A stretch of 64,000 nucleotides of DNA from Beijerinckia sp. 28-YEA-48. Its GTDB lineage: Bacteria; Pseudomonadota; Alphaproteobacteria; Rhizobiales; Beijerinckiaceae. The stretch covers positions 2,638,001 through 2,702,000 of the forward strand of contig NZ_FNSI01000001.1 of assembly GCF_900104955.1 (NCBI RefSeq), written 5' to 3'. Shown one piece after another: positions 33,830 through 42,437 of this stretch (positions are counted from its first letter, which is position 1; the number at the start of each line of letters is the position of its first letter). Below the pieces are notes generated by a model that made no database searches, was not told where the DNA came from, and worked only from the letters and a program-made list of their open reading frames with translations. A program made the position numbers and the translations under genes.

Positions 33830-33924
33830 CAAATCACGTTTCGGTAGAAACGTGATTTTGCTTAGATCCTCTTATTTGGACGCGTCTTCATGGCGCTCGA
33901 CGATTCCGTCGAGCTGTGAAACGC
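33830..33924. repeat. Dispersed two-hairpin repeat, copy A
   Basis: 95 bp identical in inverse orientation to 44238-44332. Hairpin 2 (33831-33858) has stem AAATCACGTTTC and loop GGTA; hairpin 1 (about 33896-33913) has stem CTCGACG/CGTCGAG and loop ATTC. It fills much of the gap between two genes for exported proteins of unknown function. Confidence 0.95.
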
Positions 33925-34014
33925 TATGTACGCGGCACGCGCCGAAAGCCTTGATTGACGTCGCGCCAGGATTCATTGTGAAATTTGTTTCAAGATGCGC
34001 GGATCGAGAACGAC

Positions 34015-34758
34015 ATGACACCCTATCGCAAAATTTTCGCGGCTTCGCTTGGCATCCTCGCTGTCAGCTCTGCCGCGCAGGCGCAAGATGCAGACTATTG
34101 CTCGCCCTTCGACGCGGCGCGCCAGGCTACGTCCTCGCTCGCCCTGCGAACGGTGAAAGACGAGGTGAAGCGCCTGCATTTCATCAATAGCGAACCGAAC
34201 AAGGCGGGCTGCCCGTCGCTTGAGGCGAGCTGTCAGCTGCCGTCGTTTGTTGTGGGCGGTGACAGGCTCCTGGTGTCCTCGGTCAATGCCAAGAAGCTCG
34301 CCTGCGTTCATTACTTCTCCAAGGCAGGCAAACTCAGCAGCGGCTTTGTCGACGCCAGCGCTCTCAATGTCGCGTCCACATCCGGCGAGAAGCTCAGCAG
34401 CCGCGCCGGCTTGGGCGCCTGGAGCAATGGCAATACGGGTCTGATCGAGATCAAGCCTGCAACCGACAACTATGTTGTCATCTCCGGCGAAATCAATCGC
34501 GGTCCGCCCTCCTTCAACAGCGGCAGTTTGAATGGCCCTGCCTTCCTCTCCATCAAGGACGACGGCAAGAGCGCCGGCTATGCGGACGATCACTATGACG
34601 GCACCACATCTCCCACGAGCCCGCCCGATACCAGCGCCGCGAGCTTCAGCTGCAAGGCGCGGCTACGCCTGATGGGCGATTTCCTGATCGTCGATGACAA
34701 TGACAATTGTGGCGGCCATGGCGTGATGTTCACCGGGCTCTACAAGAAGAAGCCCTAG
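34015..34758 (+). CDS. Exported Cys-containing protein of unknown function
   Basis: 247 residues with a clear signal peptide (about 1-23, ending AAQAQ). The mature part carries seven Cys residues (DYCSPF, AGCPSLEASCQLP, KLACVHYF, FSCKARL, DNCGGHG), enough for several disulfides, fitting a periplasmic location. A Ser/Gly/Asn-rich stretch lies in the middle. No family is recognised. The ATG at 34015 sets the signal peptide; it is followed after 28 bp by the zinc-finger gene on the same strand. Confidence 0.72.
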   Translation: MTPYRKIFAASLGILAVSSAAQAQDADYCSPFDAARQATSSLALRTVKDEVKRLHFINSEPNKAGCPSLEASCQLPSFVVGGDRLLVSSVNAKKLACVHYFSKAGKLSSGFVDASALNVASTSGEKLSSRAGLGAWSNGNTGLIEIKPATDNYVVISGEINRGPPSFNSGSLNGPAFLSIKDDGKSAGYADDHYDGTTSPTSPPDTSAASFSCKARLRLMGDFLIVDDNDNCGGHGVMFTGLYKKKP

Positions 34759-34786
34759 CATTTCGAGCGCCCACCGCGGAGAGATG

Positions 34787-35401
34787 ATGAATCTGCGAAC
34801 ACGATTGAGCGGCGCCTGGTCGCTCCTTACAGGCAGAGGCGATGATGCCGCCGTGTGCTCGTTCTGTGGACAGAGCCGATTTCAGGTCGAGCAGGTTATC
34901 GCCGGGCCTGGCGCAACCGCTATCTGCAACCGCTGTGTCTTCATCTGCAATCAGGTTTTGCTTGAGCACGCCGGCCCGCCAGGCTTTCGCCGCCAGGCTG
35001 ATGGCCCCCATGGGCGGACCATCAGCATATCGCTGAGCCACAGCGAGCCGATACTCGACACTGTCGAGCGTGTTGCCCTGGAAGCGCTGCTGCGAGCGCT
35101 CATTGCCGCTTTGCCGGATAGTCGCTTGGTGGGCTGGAGCTATCTGCATGGCCAGGATCGTTTCGATCTACTGACAGTCGAAATCGAAACCACGTCGGGC
35201 CAAACGGCCGAAGATATGCAGGCACTGGCCGCCGCCCACTGGCAGCGGCTGCGCGACATAAGCCTCGCCGCGCGCCAAGCGCCGGCCAATGGTGAGGTAC
35301 CGCCGTTGATCGCCATCGGCGAAACGGCGATGCAAGCGGCCCGGACTTTCGCCGATGCGGTGGCGCAGGCTGCGACAAAAGACCAGAACGCCCCGGTTTA
35401 A
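34787..35401 (+). CDS. Stand-alone ClpX-type C4 zinc-finger protein
   Basis: About 204 residues (ATG 34784 or 34787, CGGAGAG upstream). Residues about 24-58 match the ClpX N-terminal zinc-binding domain: VCSFCGQSRFQVEQVIAGPG and ICNRCVFICNQVLL. This gives four Cys ligands in C-x2-C-x19-C-x2-C spacing. In ClpX this domain dimerises and binds substrates and adaptors. The remaining 145 residues are not the AAA+ ATPase of ClpX: they contain no Walker motifs and I do not recognise them. It may act as an adaptor or decoy for the ClpXP protease, or simply use the finger for another partner. Confidence 0.85.
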   Translation: MNLRTRLSGAWSLLTGRGDDAAVCSFCGQSRFQVEQVIAGPGATAICNRCVFICNQVLLEHAGPPGFRRQADGPHGRTISISLSHSEPILDTVERVALEALLRALIAALPDSRLVGWSYLHGQDRFDLLTVEIETTSGQTAEDMQALAAAHWQRLRDISLAARQAPANGEVPPLIAIGETAMQAARTFADAVAQAATKDQNAPV

Positions 35402-35498
35402 CCGCTACACACGCAATTTTGACCGCCACACTCCGTCCATACAGTTTGCGCAGGATCGCCAGCTGTGATGCGATGACACTCTGAACCCACGGGGAGAA

Positions 35499-37055
35499 TT
35501 GGTTTTGAGAAAAACGACCTTGCGCGCTTGTCTCACCCTCCCGGCCCTGTTCATGGCGGCCGCTCTCACCGGCATTTCCGCTGCGACAACAGTTGCGGCA
35601 CAGCCGGCCGGCAATCGCGGCGCACGGTCGGCTGAACAGGCGCAGCAACCCTCGAACGAACCGCGCGCCGAGGCGCGCCCCCTCCCGGCTGACCGCACCA
35701 CAACCCACAAGGTCGAGATCAACGGCAAGACGGTTGAATTCACCGCCACGGCCGGCGCGATCCGTCTCACCGATCTCGAAAGCGGGCGACCGATTGCCGA
35801 CATCAGCTATATCGCCTTCCAACTGGCTGGCGCCGACAAGCGGACACGGCCTGTGACCTTCGCCTTCAACGGTGGCCCCGGCTATGCCTCCGGCTGGCTC
35901 AATCTCGGCGCGCTCGGGCCATGGCGACTGCGTATGGACGCGGATGCGGCTTTCCCGACTGCCGATGCAGCGCCGCTCGACAATGCCGAGAGCTGGCTTG
36001 AATTCACCGATCTGGTCTTCATCGATCCAGCCGGCACTGGCTATAGCCGCATACTCGGCGGCGAGGATGTGCGCCGACGTTTGTGGGGTGTCGATGGCGA
36101 TATTTCGTCCCTCGCCACCACGATCCGACGCTGGACCGAAGCCAACGGTCGCAGCTTCTCGCCCAAATATCTCGCCGGTGAAAGCTATGGCGGTTTCCGT
36201 GCGCCCAGGATCGCCCATCAGCTCACCACCGACCAAGGCGTCAGCGTCAACGGGCTCGTGCTGATTTCGCCGGTGCTCGATTTCCGCCGTTTCAACGCGC
36301 GCGAAAATCCCCTCAGCTATGCGGCTGCCCTCCCCTCGATGGCGGCGACGGTCTTGGAGCGCAAGGGCACGATCGAACGGGCGAGCCTAAAGGCGGTGGA
36401 GGATTATGCACGCGGACCTTTCGTTACCGATCTGATGCGCGGGCTGAAAGACACCGAGGCCGTGGCGCGACTGACGCGCAGTGTTGCGGACTTCACCGGC
36501 CTCGATCCCGATCTCGTCGCCCGACGCAACGGCCGCATCAATACCTCGACCTTCGCGGCCGAGACCGGGCGCGCCAACGGCAAGGTCGCCTCCATCTATG
36601 ACGGCGCGGTGCTGGGGCTCGATCCGTTCCCCGGCTCGCTGCGTCCGGAAGCCGACGATCAGATGCGCCTTGGCCTGCACGCGCCCATCACCCAGGCCAT
36701 GGTCGAGATGTTCCGCAACCGGCTGGGATGGACCGTCGAGAACGGCCGCTATTTCTTCATCAACGATCAAGCCTCGCGGTCGTGGAACTGGGGGAACAGG
36801 CAGCAGGAAGCGGTGACTGCGCTCTCGCAATCCTTGGCGCTCGACCCGCGTCTGCGCGTGTTGATCGCGCACGGATTGACCGATCTCGTCACGCCTTATT
36901 TCGAAACACAGATGGTGCTCGACCAGATGGCGCAAATCGGGCCGCCCGAGCGGCTCCGTTTCGAAGTCTATCCCGGCGGACACATGTTCTATGCGCGCGA
37001 CGACTCGCGGAAGCGCTTCCGCGATGCCGCACGCGCCATGATGGCGGCGCCATAA
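35499..37055 (+). CDS. Exported S10-family serine carboxypeptidase
   Basis: 518 residues. The start is a TTG (35499 or 35505) right behind GGGGAG. A signal peptide covers about 1-34. The S10 fold shows FNGGPGYASGWLNLGALGP (oxyanion region), DPAGTGYS, the nucleophile Ser in LAGESYGGFRAPRIA, Asp in AHGLTDLVTPY and His in PGGHMFYARDD. It should remove C-terminal amino acids from peptides in the periplasm or outside. Bacterial S10 enzymes are active in acidic environments. The Gln/Arg-rich region 35-65 is low complexity. Confidence 0.93.
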   Translation: MVLRKTTLRACLTLPALFMAAALTGISAATTVAAQPAGNRGARSAEQAQQPSNEPRAEARPLPADRTTTHKVEINGKTVEFTATAGAIRLTDLESGRPIADISYIAFQLAGADKRTRPVTFAFNGGPGYASGWLNLGALGPWRLRMDADAAFPTADAAPLDNAESWLEFTDLVFIDPAGTGYSRILGGEDVRRRLWGVDGDISSLATTIRRWTEANGRSFSPKYLAGESYGGFRAPRIAHQLTTDQGVSVNGLVLISPVLDFRRFNARENPLSYAAALPSMAATVLERKGTIERASLKAVEDYARGPFVTDLMRGLKDTEAVARLTRSVADFTGLDPDLVARRNGRINTSTFAAETGRANGKVASIYDGAVLGLDPFPGSLRPEADDQMRLGLHAPITQAMVEMFRNRLGWTVENGRYFFINDQASRSWNWGNRQQEAVTALSQSLALDPRLRVLIAHGLTDLVTPYFETQMVLDQMAQIGPPERLRFEVYPGGHMFYARDDSRKRFRDAARAMMAAP

Positions 37056-37170
37056 GCTTCACTGCACGTCCAACGGTATTTTGTATCGGTTCAACTCCCG
37101 TTCGGCCGCGATCGTACCTATCTTATTGCCATTCTGATCTTGCTCGCGTTACTGCAATAAGCGCAGAGGA

Positions 37171-38202
37171 ATGAATGGCATGAATCCATCGCGACGCGAC
37201 CTGGCGCGTTTGCTGCTCGCGGCCACGCCGTGGCTCGCGGCGGGCCAGCTTGGCATTGCCTCGCCGGCATGGGCGCAGCGCCGACGCACCGTTGAAACAA
37301 GCCCACAAAAGCCAGAGGGCAAAGATCGCGGTGGGCCTGCGGGCACAACTCATATCGTCGAATTCCTCGCCTCGCCCTTTCCTTATGATGGGCGCGTGCC
37401 CGGCCGCGACACGCCTTTCTTCGATACGACCAAAGACAAACGGCGCGGCCGGACATCGCCACGCGGCGGCTTTACGCCTGACAGCGCCTATACGGATAAA
37501 CGCGTGCTGCTGCATCTCGGCGCCGGCTTCAATGCCGCGCGGCCAGCAGCGCTCGTCGTCTTTTTGCACGGCCAGCACAGCCAGCTCACCCGCGACCTGC
37601 GCAATCGCCAGCATATACCGGCGCAATTCGATGCCTCGGGCCTGAATGGGGCTCTCGTCGCACCGCAGCTGGCCTTCGACGCGGTTGATGGCGCCGCCGG
37701 GCGTTTCTGGGAGCCGGGCTTCTTCAACGATTTTCTCAACGAAGCGGCCTCGCGCCTCGGCGAATTGTCAAAAGCCGGTGGCGCCGCGTTCCGCGCCATG
37801 CCGATCATCATCGTCGCGTCTGGAAGCGGCGCGGAAGCAGCGGCCTATGCGCTGCAGATCGGCGGTGCTGCGGCGCGCATTCATGGCGTCATCCTGCTCG
37901 ACGCCTGGCTCGACGAACGCCAGCGCCTCGTCAATTGGCTGGCAACCAAGCGCAACGATGCTTTTCTGGTCAGCGCCTATGGCGCCGCCGCACGCGCCGA
38001 CAATGCGGCTCTGAAGAAGGAGCTTGCGGCACGCGGCTTCACCGGCCGCGATGGACGCCCCAGCGTGCTGTTACCTGGCAGCATCTGGTTTCTCGATGCC
38101 GGCAATACCGATCCGAAAGACTTCATGACAAAAGCCTGGACGGCGGATCCGCTGAAAGTGCTGCTGGCGCAGATTCCGGAATTTCGGCAACAGAAGCGTT
38201 GA
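37171..38202 (+). CDS. Tat-exported alpha/beta-hydrolase-like protein
   Basis: 343 residues. The N-terminus NPSRRDLARLLLAATPWLAAG is a twin-arginine signal (start at 37171, or 37180). The mature part has alpha/beta-hydrolase features: LVVFLHGQHSQ (oxyanion strand, about 126-136) and PIIIVASGSGAEAAAYAL, where GSG takes the place of the usual G-x-S-x-G elbow. A His near the end is not obvious, so catalysis is uncertain. Function unknown; possibly a cell-envelope or esterase-like protein. It follows the carboxypeptidase by 115 bp on the same strand. Confidence 0.75.
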   Translation: MNGMNPSRRDLARLLLAATPWLAAGQLGIASPAWAQRRRTVETSPQKPEGKDRGGPAGTTHIVEFLASPFPYDGRVPGRDTPFFDTTKDKRRGRTSPRGGFTPDSAYTDKRVLLHLGAGFNAARPAALVVFLHGQHSQLTRDLRNRQHIPAQFDASGLNGALVAPQLAFDAVDGAAGRFWEPGFFNDFLNEAASRLGELSKAGGAAFRAMPIIIVASGSGAEAAAYALQIGGAAARIHGVILLDAWLDERQRLVNWLATKRNDAFLVSAYGAAARADNAALKKELAARGFTGRDGRPSVLLPGSIWFLDAGNTDPKDFMTKAWTADPLKVLLAQIPEFRQQKR

Positions 38203-38208
38203 AGACGA

Positions 38209-39570
38209 TCACCGCGCCGGGATCGATAGGATCACGCGCAAGCCGCCCAGCGGAGAACGGTCGAGCGCCAGGGTGCCACCGTAGGATTCGACGAGATCGC
38301 GCGTGATGGCAAGGCCAAAGCCGGTGCCTGGAGTCGTCTCGTCCCAGCGCCGCCCGCGCTCGATCTGCACCGCCTGTTCCGCTGGCAAGCCTGGACCATC
38401 ATCCTCCACCGTGAACACGGTGGCGCCGCCCGTCATCCCAGCTTTGAAGCCTATGCGGCCGTGCGCCCATTTACGGGCATTGTCGAGCACGTTGCCGAGC
38501 ATTTCCATAAAGTCAGCGCTGTCGCCCGCAAACACCGCGTCAGGCGCGACCGCAATGTCCCAGTCGAGCGGCCGATCGGACGGCAGGCGACGCAAAGCGC
38601 CGGCGAGCTTATCGGCCAGCGGCGCGACAGGTGTCGATGCTTTACCAAGGGTCGGCACGAGCCTGGCGCGGGCGCGCGCCAAAGCGCGGTTGACCTGTTG
38701 CTGCATCAATCCTGTCTGCTCGTTGATGGCGCCGGACAATTCGGTGCGGCCCTCGCCTTCCGCCTGGCGCGACAATGCATCGAGCACGGCGAGCGGTGTT
38801 TTCAAGCCATGGGCTAGATCACTCGCCTGCGCACGGGCTTTGTCGGCCGCGGCGTCCTGAAAGGTGATCAGGCGATTGAGATCATCCACCACCGGCTGCA
38901 CTTCCGCTGGAAAGACGCCAGGCAGATTACGGGCACGACCAAGATGAATCTGCTGCAATCCTTGCGCGAGCCCTTGCAAGGGACGCAAGGCGAGGCGCAG
39001 GAACAACCACATGGCCAGGGATAGACACAGCGCCAGGGCCACCAGCGAAGGCACCAGCAGATTGCGGAACGAACGCTGCGCCGAGGCCAGATCGTTGCGA
39101 TCGAGCGCCGCCGTAACCTGAACAGGTGTCTCAGCCTCGCCCTCCGCATCGCCCTTGGAGACGGCAATCGTCTGCGTCACCGCGATGAGACTGCTACCAT
39201 TGGGGCCGGAAAGATCGATTGTTCGCCTTTCGCCGTCGGTGGGATCAGCGGGCACGGCGAGTTCGGAATCCCACAGCGAGCGCGAACGGGCACGCTTGCC
39301 CGCCGGCGCCGTCACCTGCCAATAAAGACCGCTATAGGGCTCGGCAAAGCGTGGATCGGGCAATGTTAATTCGCCGACCGGTGCCCCGGCCCGATCCAGG
39401 CTTACCTGCGCAGCCAAAACCTTGACGATCTGCGTCAGCTCACTCTCGGCACGCCGGTCCAACTCACGCTCGAAGATCGTGGTGAGCCCAAGCCCGGCAA
39501 GGGTCAGCGCCAGAACGATAAGGGTTGCCGCAAGAGCGCCGAGGCGAACGACCAGCGACCGGCTTTTCAT
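38209..39570 (-). CDS. PhoQ/FeuQ-like sensor histidine kinase
   Basis: 453 residues. TM1 is at about 10-32, a periplasmic sensor domain at about 33-165, TM2 at about 175-195, then HAMP. The phospho-acceptor is in DLAHGLKTPLAVLDALSRQ, where HGLKTPL replaces HELRTPL as in PhoQ-type kinases. The ATPase motifs are NVLDNARKWA, VEDDGPGLP and GTGFGLAI. It senses a periplasmic signal (divalent cations or osmolarity in relatives). Its start overlaps the response-regulator stop by 4 bp; the PepSY gene lies just upstream, as in other PhoPQ/FeuPQ loci. Confidence 0.93.
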   Translation of the reverse strand: MKSRSLVVRLGALAATLIVLALTLAGLGLTTIFERELDRRAESELTQIVKVLAAQVSLDRAGAPVGELTLPDPRFAEPYSGLYWQVTAPAGKRARSRSLWDSELAVPADPTDGERRTIDLSGPNGSSLIAVTQTIAVSKGDAEGEAETPVQVTAALDRNDLASAQRSFRNLLVPSLVALALCLSLAMWLFLRLALRPLQGLAQGLQQIHLGRARNLPGVFPAEVQPVVDDLNRLITFQDAAADKARAQASDLAHGLKTPLAVLDALSRQAEGEGRTELSGAINEQTGLMQQQVNRALARARARLVPTLGKASTPVAPLADKLAGALRRLPSDRPLDWDIAVAPDAVFAGDSADFMEMLGNVLDNARKWAHGRIGFKAGMTGGATVFTVEDDGPGLPAEQAVQIERGRRWDETTPGTGFGLAITRDLVESYGGTLALDRSPLGGLRVILSIPAR

Positions 39571-40238
39571 GGCGCATCCGGGGCGATGTAATAGCCATAA
39601 CCACGCCGGGTTTCGATCAAGGGCACGCCGAGCTTGCGACGCAGGCGTGCCATCAGCGCCTCGACCGCATTGGTGTCACGGTCGCTATCGCCGGAATGGA
39701 TGTGATCGAGCAGTTCTGTCTGCGGGACGGCACGGCCGCGATGCAAGACCAGATAGGACAGCAGCCGATATTCCAGCGCTGACAGCGCCACGGCTTTTCC
39801 CTCGACGCTGATGCTTTGCGCACGTGTATCGATCTCAAGCGGTCCGACGCTGACCAACGAAGAGGCATGGCCCGCCGCCCGGCGGGTGATGGCGCGCAGA
39901 CGCGCGATCAGCTCCTCCATGCGAAACGGCTTGGTCAGATAATCGTCGGCGCCAGCGTCGATCCCCTCGACCTTTTCGCGCCAGCCATCTCGTGCGGTGA
40001 GAATGAGCACCGGCGTCGTCACGGCCGCGGCGCGCAATCGCTTCAGCACGGACAAACCATCGAGACGCGGCAGACCGAGATCGAGCACGATCGCATCATA
40101 GGTTTCGGTCTCGCCTTTGAACCAGGCATCCTCGCCATCGCGCGCCACTTCGGCAACATAGCCGGCGGCCACCAGACCATCACTGATGTCCTTGGCGATG
40201 CGCGGTTCGTCTTCCACCACAAGTATGCGCACGATCAA
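39567..40238 (-). CDS. PhoP/FeuP-like OmpR-family response regulator
   Basis: 223 residues. The receiver domain has VEDEPRI (acidic pocket), phospho-accepting Asp in DAIVLDLGLPRLDG (about 52) and the Lys in YLTKPF. The OmpR winged helix (about 128-220) includes LSALEYRLLSYLVLHRG and RLRRKLG. It is paired with the overlapping downstream kinase gene; both overlaps (with PepSY and with the kinase) are 4-bp ATGA-type, so the three proteins are translationally coupled. Confidence 0.95.
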   Translation of the reverse strand: MIVRILVVEDEPRIAKDISDGLVAAGYVAEVARDGEDAWFKGETETYDAIVLDLGLPRLDGLSVLKRLRAAAVTTPVLILTARDGWREKVEGIDAGADDYLTKPFRMEELIARLRAITRRAAGHASSLVSVGPLEIDTRAQSISVEGKAVALSALEYRLLSYLVLHRGRAVPQTELLDHIHSGDSDRDTNAVEALMARLRRKLGVPLIETRRGYGYYIAPDAP

Positions 40239-40555
40239 TCGCTCTTATCGCTTTTAATAACTTCCAGCGTCTGCGCGTTGATCTCGATTTCGCGCCGACG
40301 CCCTCTCGGCGTCAGAATCTTGATTTCATAGACCCACACGCCATCATCCCGATCAAGCTCGATCTTGATGACTTCGCCCGGCAAGCGTTGCCGCGCCACC
40401 GCCAACACTTCCGACAACGGGCGGATTTCGCCCTGCTTGCGTGCATCGAGCGCGCAATTCTGGCTGCCATCACAGTCTGAGGCCCCCTGCACGTGCTGAA
40501 CGCTGAGAAGCCCCGCCATCACGATCAAGCCTGCCGCAAGAAATCTAAGACCCAT
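40235..40555 (-). CDS. PepSY-domain periplasmic protein
   Basis: 106 residues. Signal peptide about 1-25, a Cys pair (SDCDGSQNCALDA), then a PepSY domain: IRPLSEVLAVARQRLPGEVIKIELD and VYEIKILTPRGRRREIEINAQTL. PepSY proteins next to PhoPQ-type systems are thought to modulate the sensor or inhibit a periplasmic protease. The start was placed at 40555 so that the signal peptide is N-terminal. It is the first gene of the pepSY-regulator-kinase operon. Confidence 0.9.
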   Translation of the reverse strand: MGLRFLAAGLIVMAGLLSVQHVQGASDCDGSQNCALDARKQGEIRPLSEVLAVARQRLPGEVIKIELDRDDGVWVYEIKILTPRGRRREIEINAQTLEVIKSDKSD

Positions 40556-40592
40556 CGGGGTATCCACCAGGAACTGGAATTGTATCAGGTAT

Positions 40593-40895
40593 CTATGCGC
40601 TTTTTCCCGACGCTGGGAAGCTATGGCCGTAGCCTGGCGCCTGCATACCAATAAGCTTGCTACCGAGCTTGATATCGACAGTATAAGCCGGCGGTGCGCG
40701 CAGGCCAGGCCCCTCCACTGGGCGTGGCCCTGAACGGCTGGATGTCTTATTTGACGCATCCTCATCATCATGACCTGTGGAAAGACCGGCAACGAGCGCG
40801 GCGAGCAGCAGGAAGACGACAAAGCCTTCCAGGCTCAAGGACACACCGGCGATAATAGGTGCTGCGAGGAACAAAATAACGGCCGCCGCTTGCAT
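40593..40895 (-). CDS. Small membrane protein upstream of the PepSY-PhoPQ operon
   Basis: 100 residues from ATG 40895, with GGAG 7 nt upstream. One long or two short hydrophobic helices (AAAVILFLAAPIIAGVSLSL, then GFVVFLLLAALVAGLS) at about 3-43 are followed by a charged, Ser/Pro-rich soluble tail. No family recognised. It lies 37 bp before the PepSY gene on the same strand and divergent from a second PepSY gene, so a role with the two-component system is plausible. Confidence 0.6.
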   Translation of the reverse strand: MQAAAVILFLAAPIIAGVSLSLEGFVVFLLLAALVAGLSTGHDDEDASNKTSSRSGPRPVEGPGLRAPPAYTVDIKLGSKLIGMQAPGYGHSFPASGKSA

Positions 40896-41029
40896 GAGAT
40901 GGCTCCATAGTCGAAAACAACGATGCGCCATCAAGGCAGATCGTGCCTGACAGTTCGCTGACGGTCCCTGTCAGCTTCCCGCGGGGTGGGCCATGCAAGA
41001 TCGCTCCCGCAACACGAAAGGAATACTCC

Positions 41030-41320
41030 ATGCGCCCTATCGCCTTGATGATTTTGCCCGTTGTTTTCGTCAGCCAAGCCGCGCTCGCCGACAGCCGATC
41101 CTGCGCCACCACCGCCTTCGGCCAGGACCAGAAGATGACGCTTGAGGCCGCGACACAGCAGGCCGAGACTCTCGGCTATGCAGTGAACAAGGCCAAGCGC
41201 AGCAAGGGCTGCTGGAAGATTGAAGGCTTCGACCGCAATGGCGCGGAGATTGAAATTATTTTCGATCCAAGTTCGGGCCAGGTGGTCAAGCCGCAAGATT
41301 GGCATGCGCCGGCACGCTGA
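41030..41320 (+). CDS. Second PepSY-domain periplasmic protein
   Basis: 96 residues. Signal peptide about 1-21 (ending AALAD); one Cys pair (RSCATT, SKGCWK) may form a disulfide. The PepSY motif is MTLEAATQQAETLGYAVNKA and EIEIIFDPSSGQVV. It is divergent from the PepSY-PhoP-PhoQ operon and may be part of its regulon. The ATG is preceded by AAAGGA. Confidence 0.88.
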   Translation: MRPIALMILPVVFVSQAALADSRSCATTAFGQDQKMTLEAATQQAETLGYAVNKAKRSKGCWKIEGFDRNGAEIEIIFDPSSGQVVKPQDWHAPAR

Positions 41321-41333
41321 CGAGAACCGCCCA

Positions 41334-41361
41334 TACAAGGAGGCTCGTACAAGGAGGCTCG
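41334..41361. repeat. Tandem duplication of a 14-bp unit
   Basis: TACAAGGAGGCTCG occurs twice without a gap, just after the second PepSY gene. Each unit holds a strong ribosome-site-like AAGGAGG. No start codon at the right distance opens a convincing frame, so it may be a local slippage product. Confidence 0.8.
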
Positions 41362-41443
41362 ACGCATTTGCGTCGGGCCGATAGCTCATAACAATTTGAT
41401 GACAAAAGATGGTCGCTTGTCGAAATTTTGACGGCAGGAATGC

Positions 41444-41463
41444 TGAGATAAAAATCTCATTTT
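41444..41463 (+). terminator. Weak intrinsic terminator candidate
   Basis: TGAGAT and ATCTCA form a 6-bp stem around AAAA, followed by TTTT. It lies 123 bp after the second PepSY gene on the same strand. The AT-rich stem makes it a weak candidate. Confidence 0.35.
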
Positions 41464-41694
41464 AGAAAACTTCTTTGATTGCGATGCACAATTCTTGGAC
41501 ATCGAATCTCGCAACAAGAACTTATGATCGGCGAGAGCCAATCAAGTCTTGAACAGACGTATCATTGTCTCCATATGGGGGTCTCACTTCCGCCGCACGA
41601 ACCGTGTGGAAGGGGGCCCGGGAGGTTCTGGCATATCGCCGATGCGCGACGCCAATAGCCGCCATATCGATTTGTTGGAAATGCAAGGAAGGCC

Positions 41695-42201
41695 ATGGAA
41701 ATCAGACAGGCTCACGTCGAGGACGCGGCTGCCATCCTTGCCCTGCAAAAACTGGCTTATCAGAATACGGCCCTGCTGTATGGGGGACCCGCCATTTCGC
41801 CGTTGATGCAGACGCTCGACAGTCTGGCCGCAGATTTCGCACGAACCCACTTTCTGAAAATGGTGACGCCGCAGCAGCAGATCATCGGTTCGGTCAGAGG
41901 ATTCCAGGTCGGCTCGACTGTCTTTGTTGAGCGCGTCATCGTCGCGCCGGAATATCAGCAGCGCGGCATCGGTACTGCCCTGGTCCATCGGATCGAGGCG
42001 CAATTCGCCGATGCACAGCGCTTTGAGCTGTACGCCGGCGAGAAGAACGAAAAGGCTGTCCGTCTGTGCCAAAAAGTTGGCTATCGGGAGCTGAAGCGCG
42101 AACGGATGAGCCATCAGCGCATCTTCATTTTCATGGAGAAACTGGTCGGCGCCTTCGCCTATCCGCCAGCCGAACCGGCAAAGGTGCGTTCGCTCTCCTA
42201 G
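41695..42201 (+). CDS. GNAT-family N-acetyltransferase
   Basis: 168 residues, with the acetyl-CoA motif VIVAPEYQQRGIGTALVHRIEA (about 81-102, shown as two halves VIVAPEYQQ and RGIGTALVH) and motif B LYAGEKNEKAVRLCQKVGY. The acceptor is unknown. AAGGAAGG precedes the ATG. It stands between the PepSY locus and a dehalogenase-like hydrolase and has no evident operon partner. Confidence 0.88.
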   Translation: MEIRQAHVEDAAAILALQKLAYQNTALLYGGPAISPLMQTLDSLAADFARTHFLKMVTPQQQIIGSVRGFQVGSTVFVERVIVAPEYQQRGIGTALVHRIEAQFADAQRFELYAGEKNEKAVRLCQKVGYRELKRERMSHQRIFIFMEKLVGAFAYPPAEPAKVRSLS

Positions 42202-42437
42202 GGTTTCGCGAGATGATTTCGTCCAATGCGGAGACGAAAGATGGTTGCGTAGACCGCTTGGATGTTGATCAAACGGGCTCGACGATCTGGCGTCCGCGCC
42301 AGATCATCTATCGTTTTGCGATAATTCTGATGAAAAAATTGAGCGGCAGCGCGCAGGCCGCGGTGCTACCTTCCCCCGACCAGCGGGATTGACAGGGGCG
42401 ATCAAAGGATCGCGGCCCCGATGGCGTGGGGGCAACG

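Larger units (their letters stand above)
41321..41694. other. Intergenic region, AT-rich, no gene (374 bp)
   Basis: It contains a 14-bp tandem duplication at 41334 and a weak terminator-like hairpin at 41444, listed separately. The middle part (about 41400-41520) is notably AT-rich for this genome and could carry the promoter of the GNAT gene. Confidence 0.5.
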
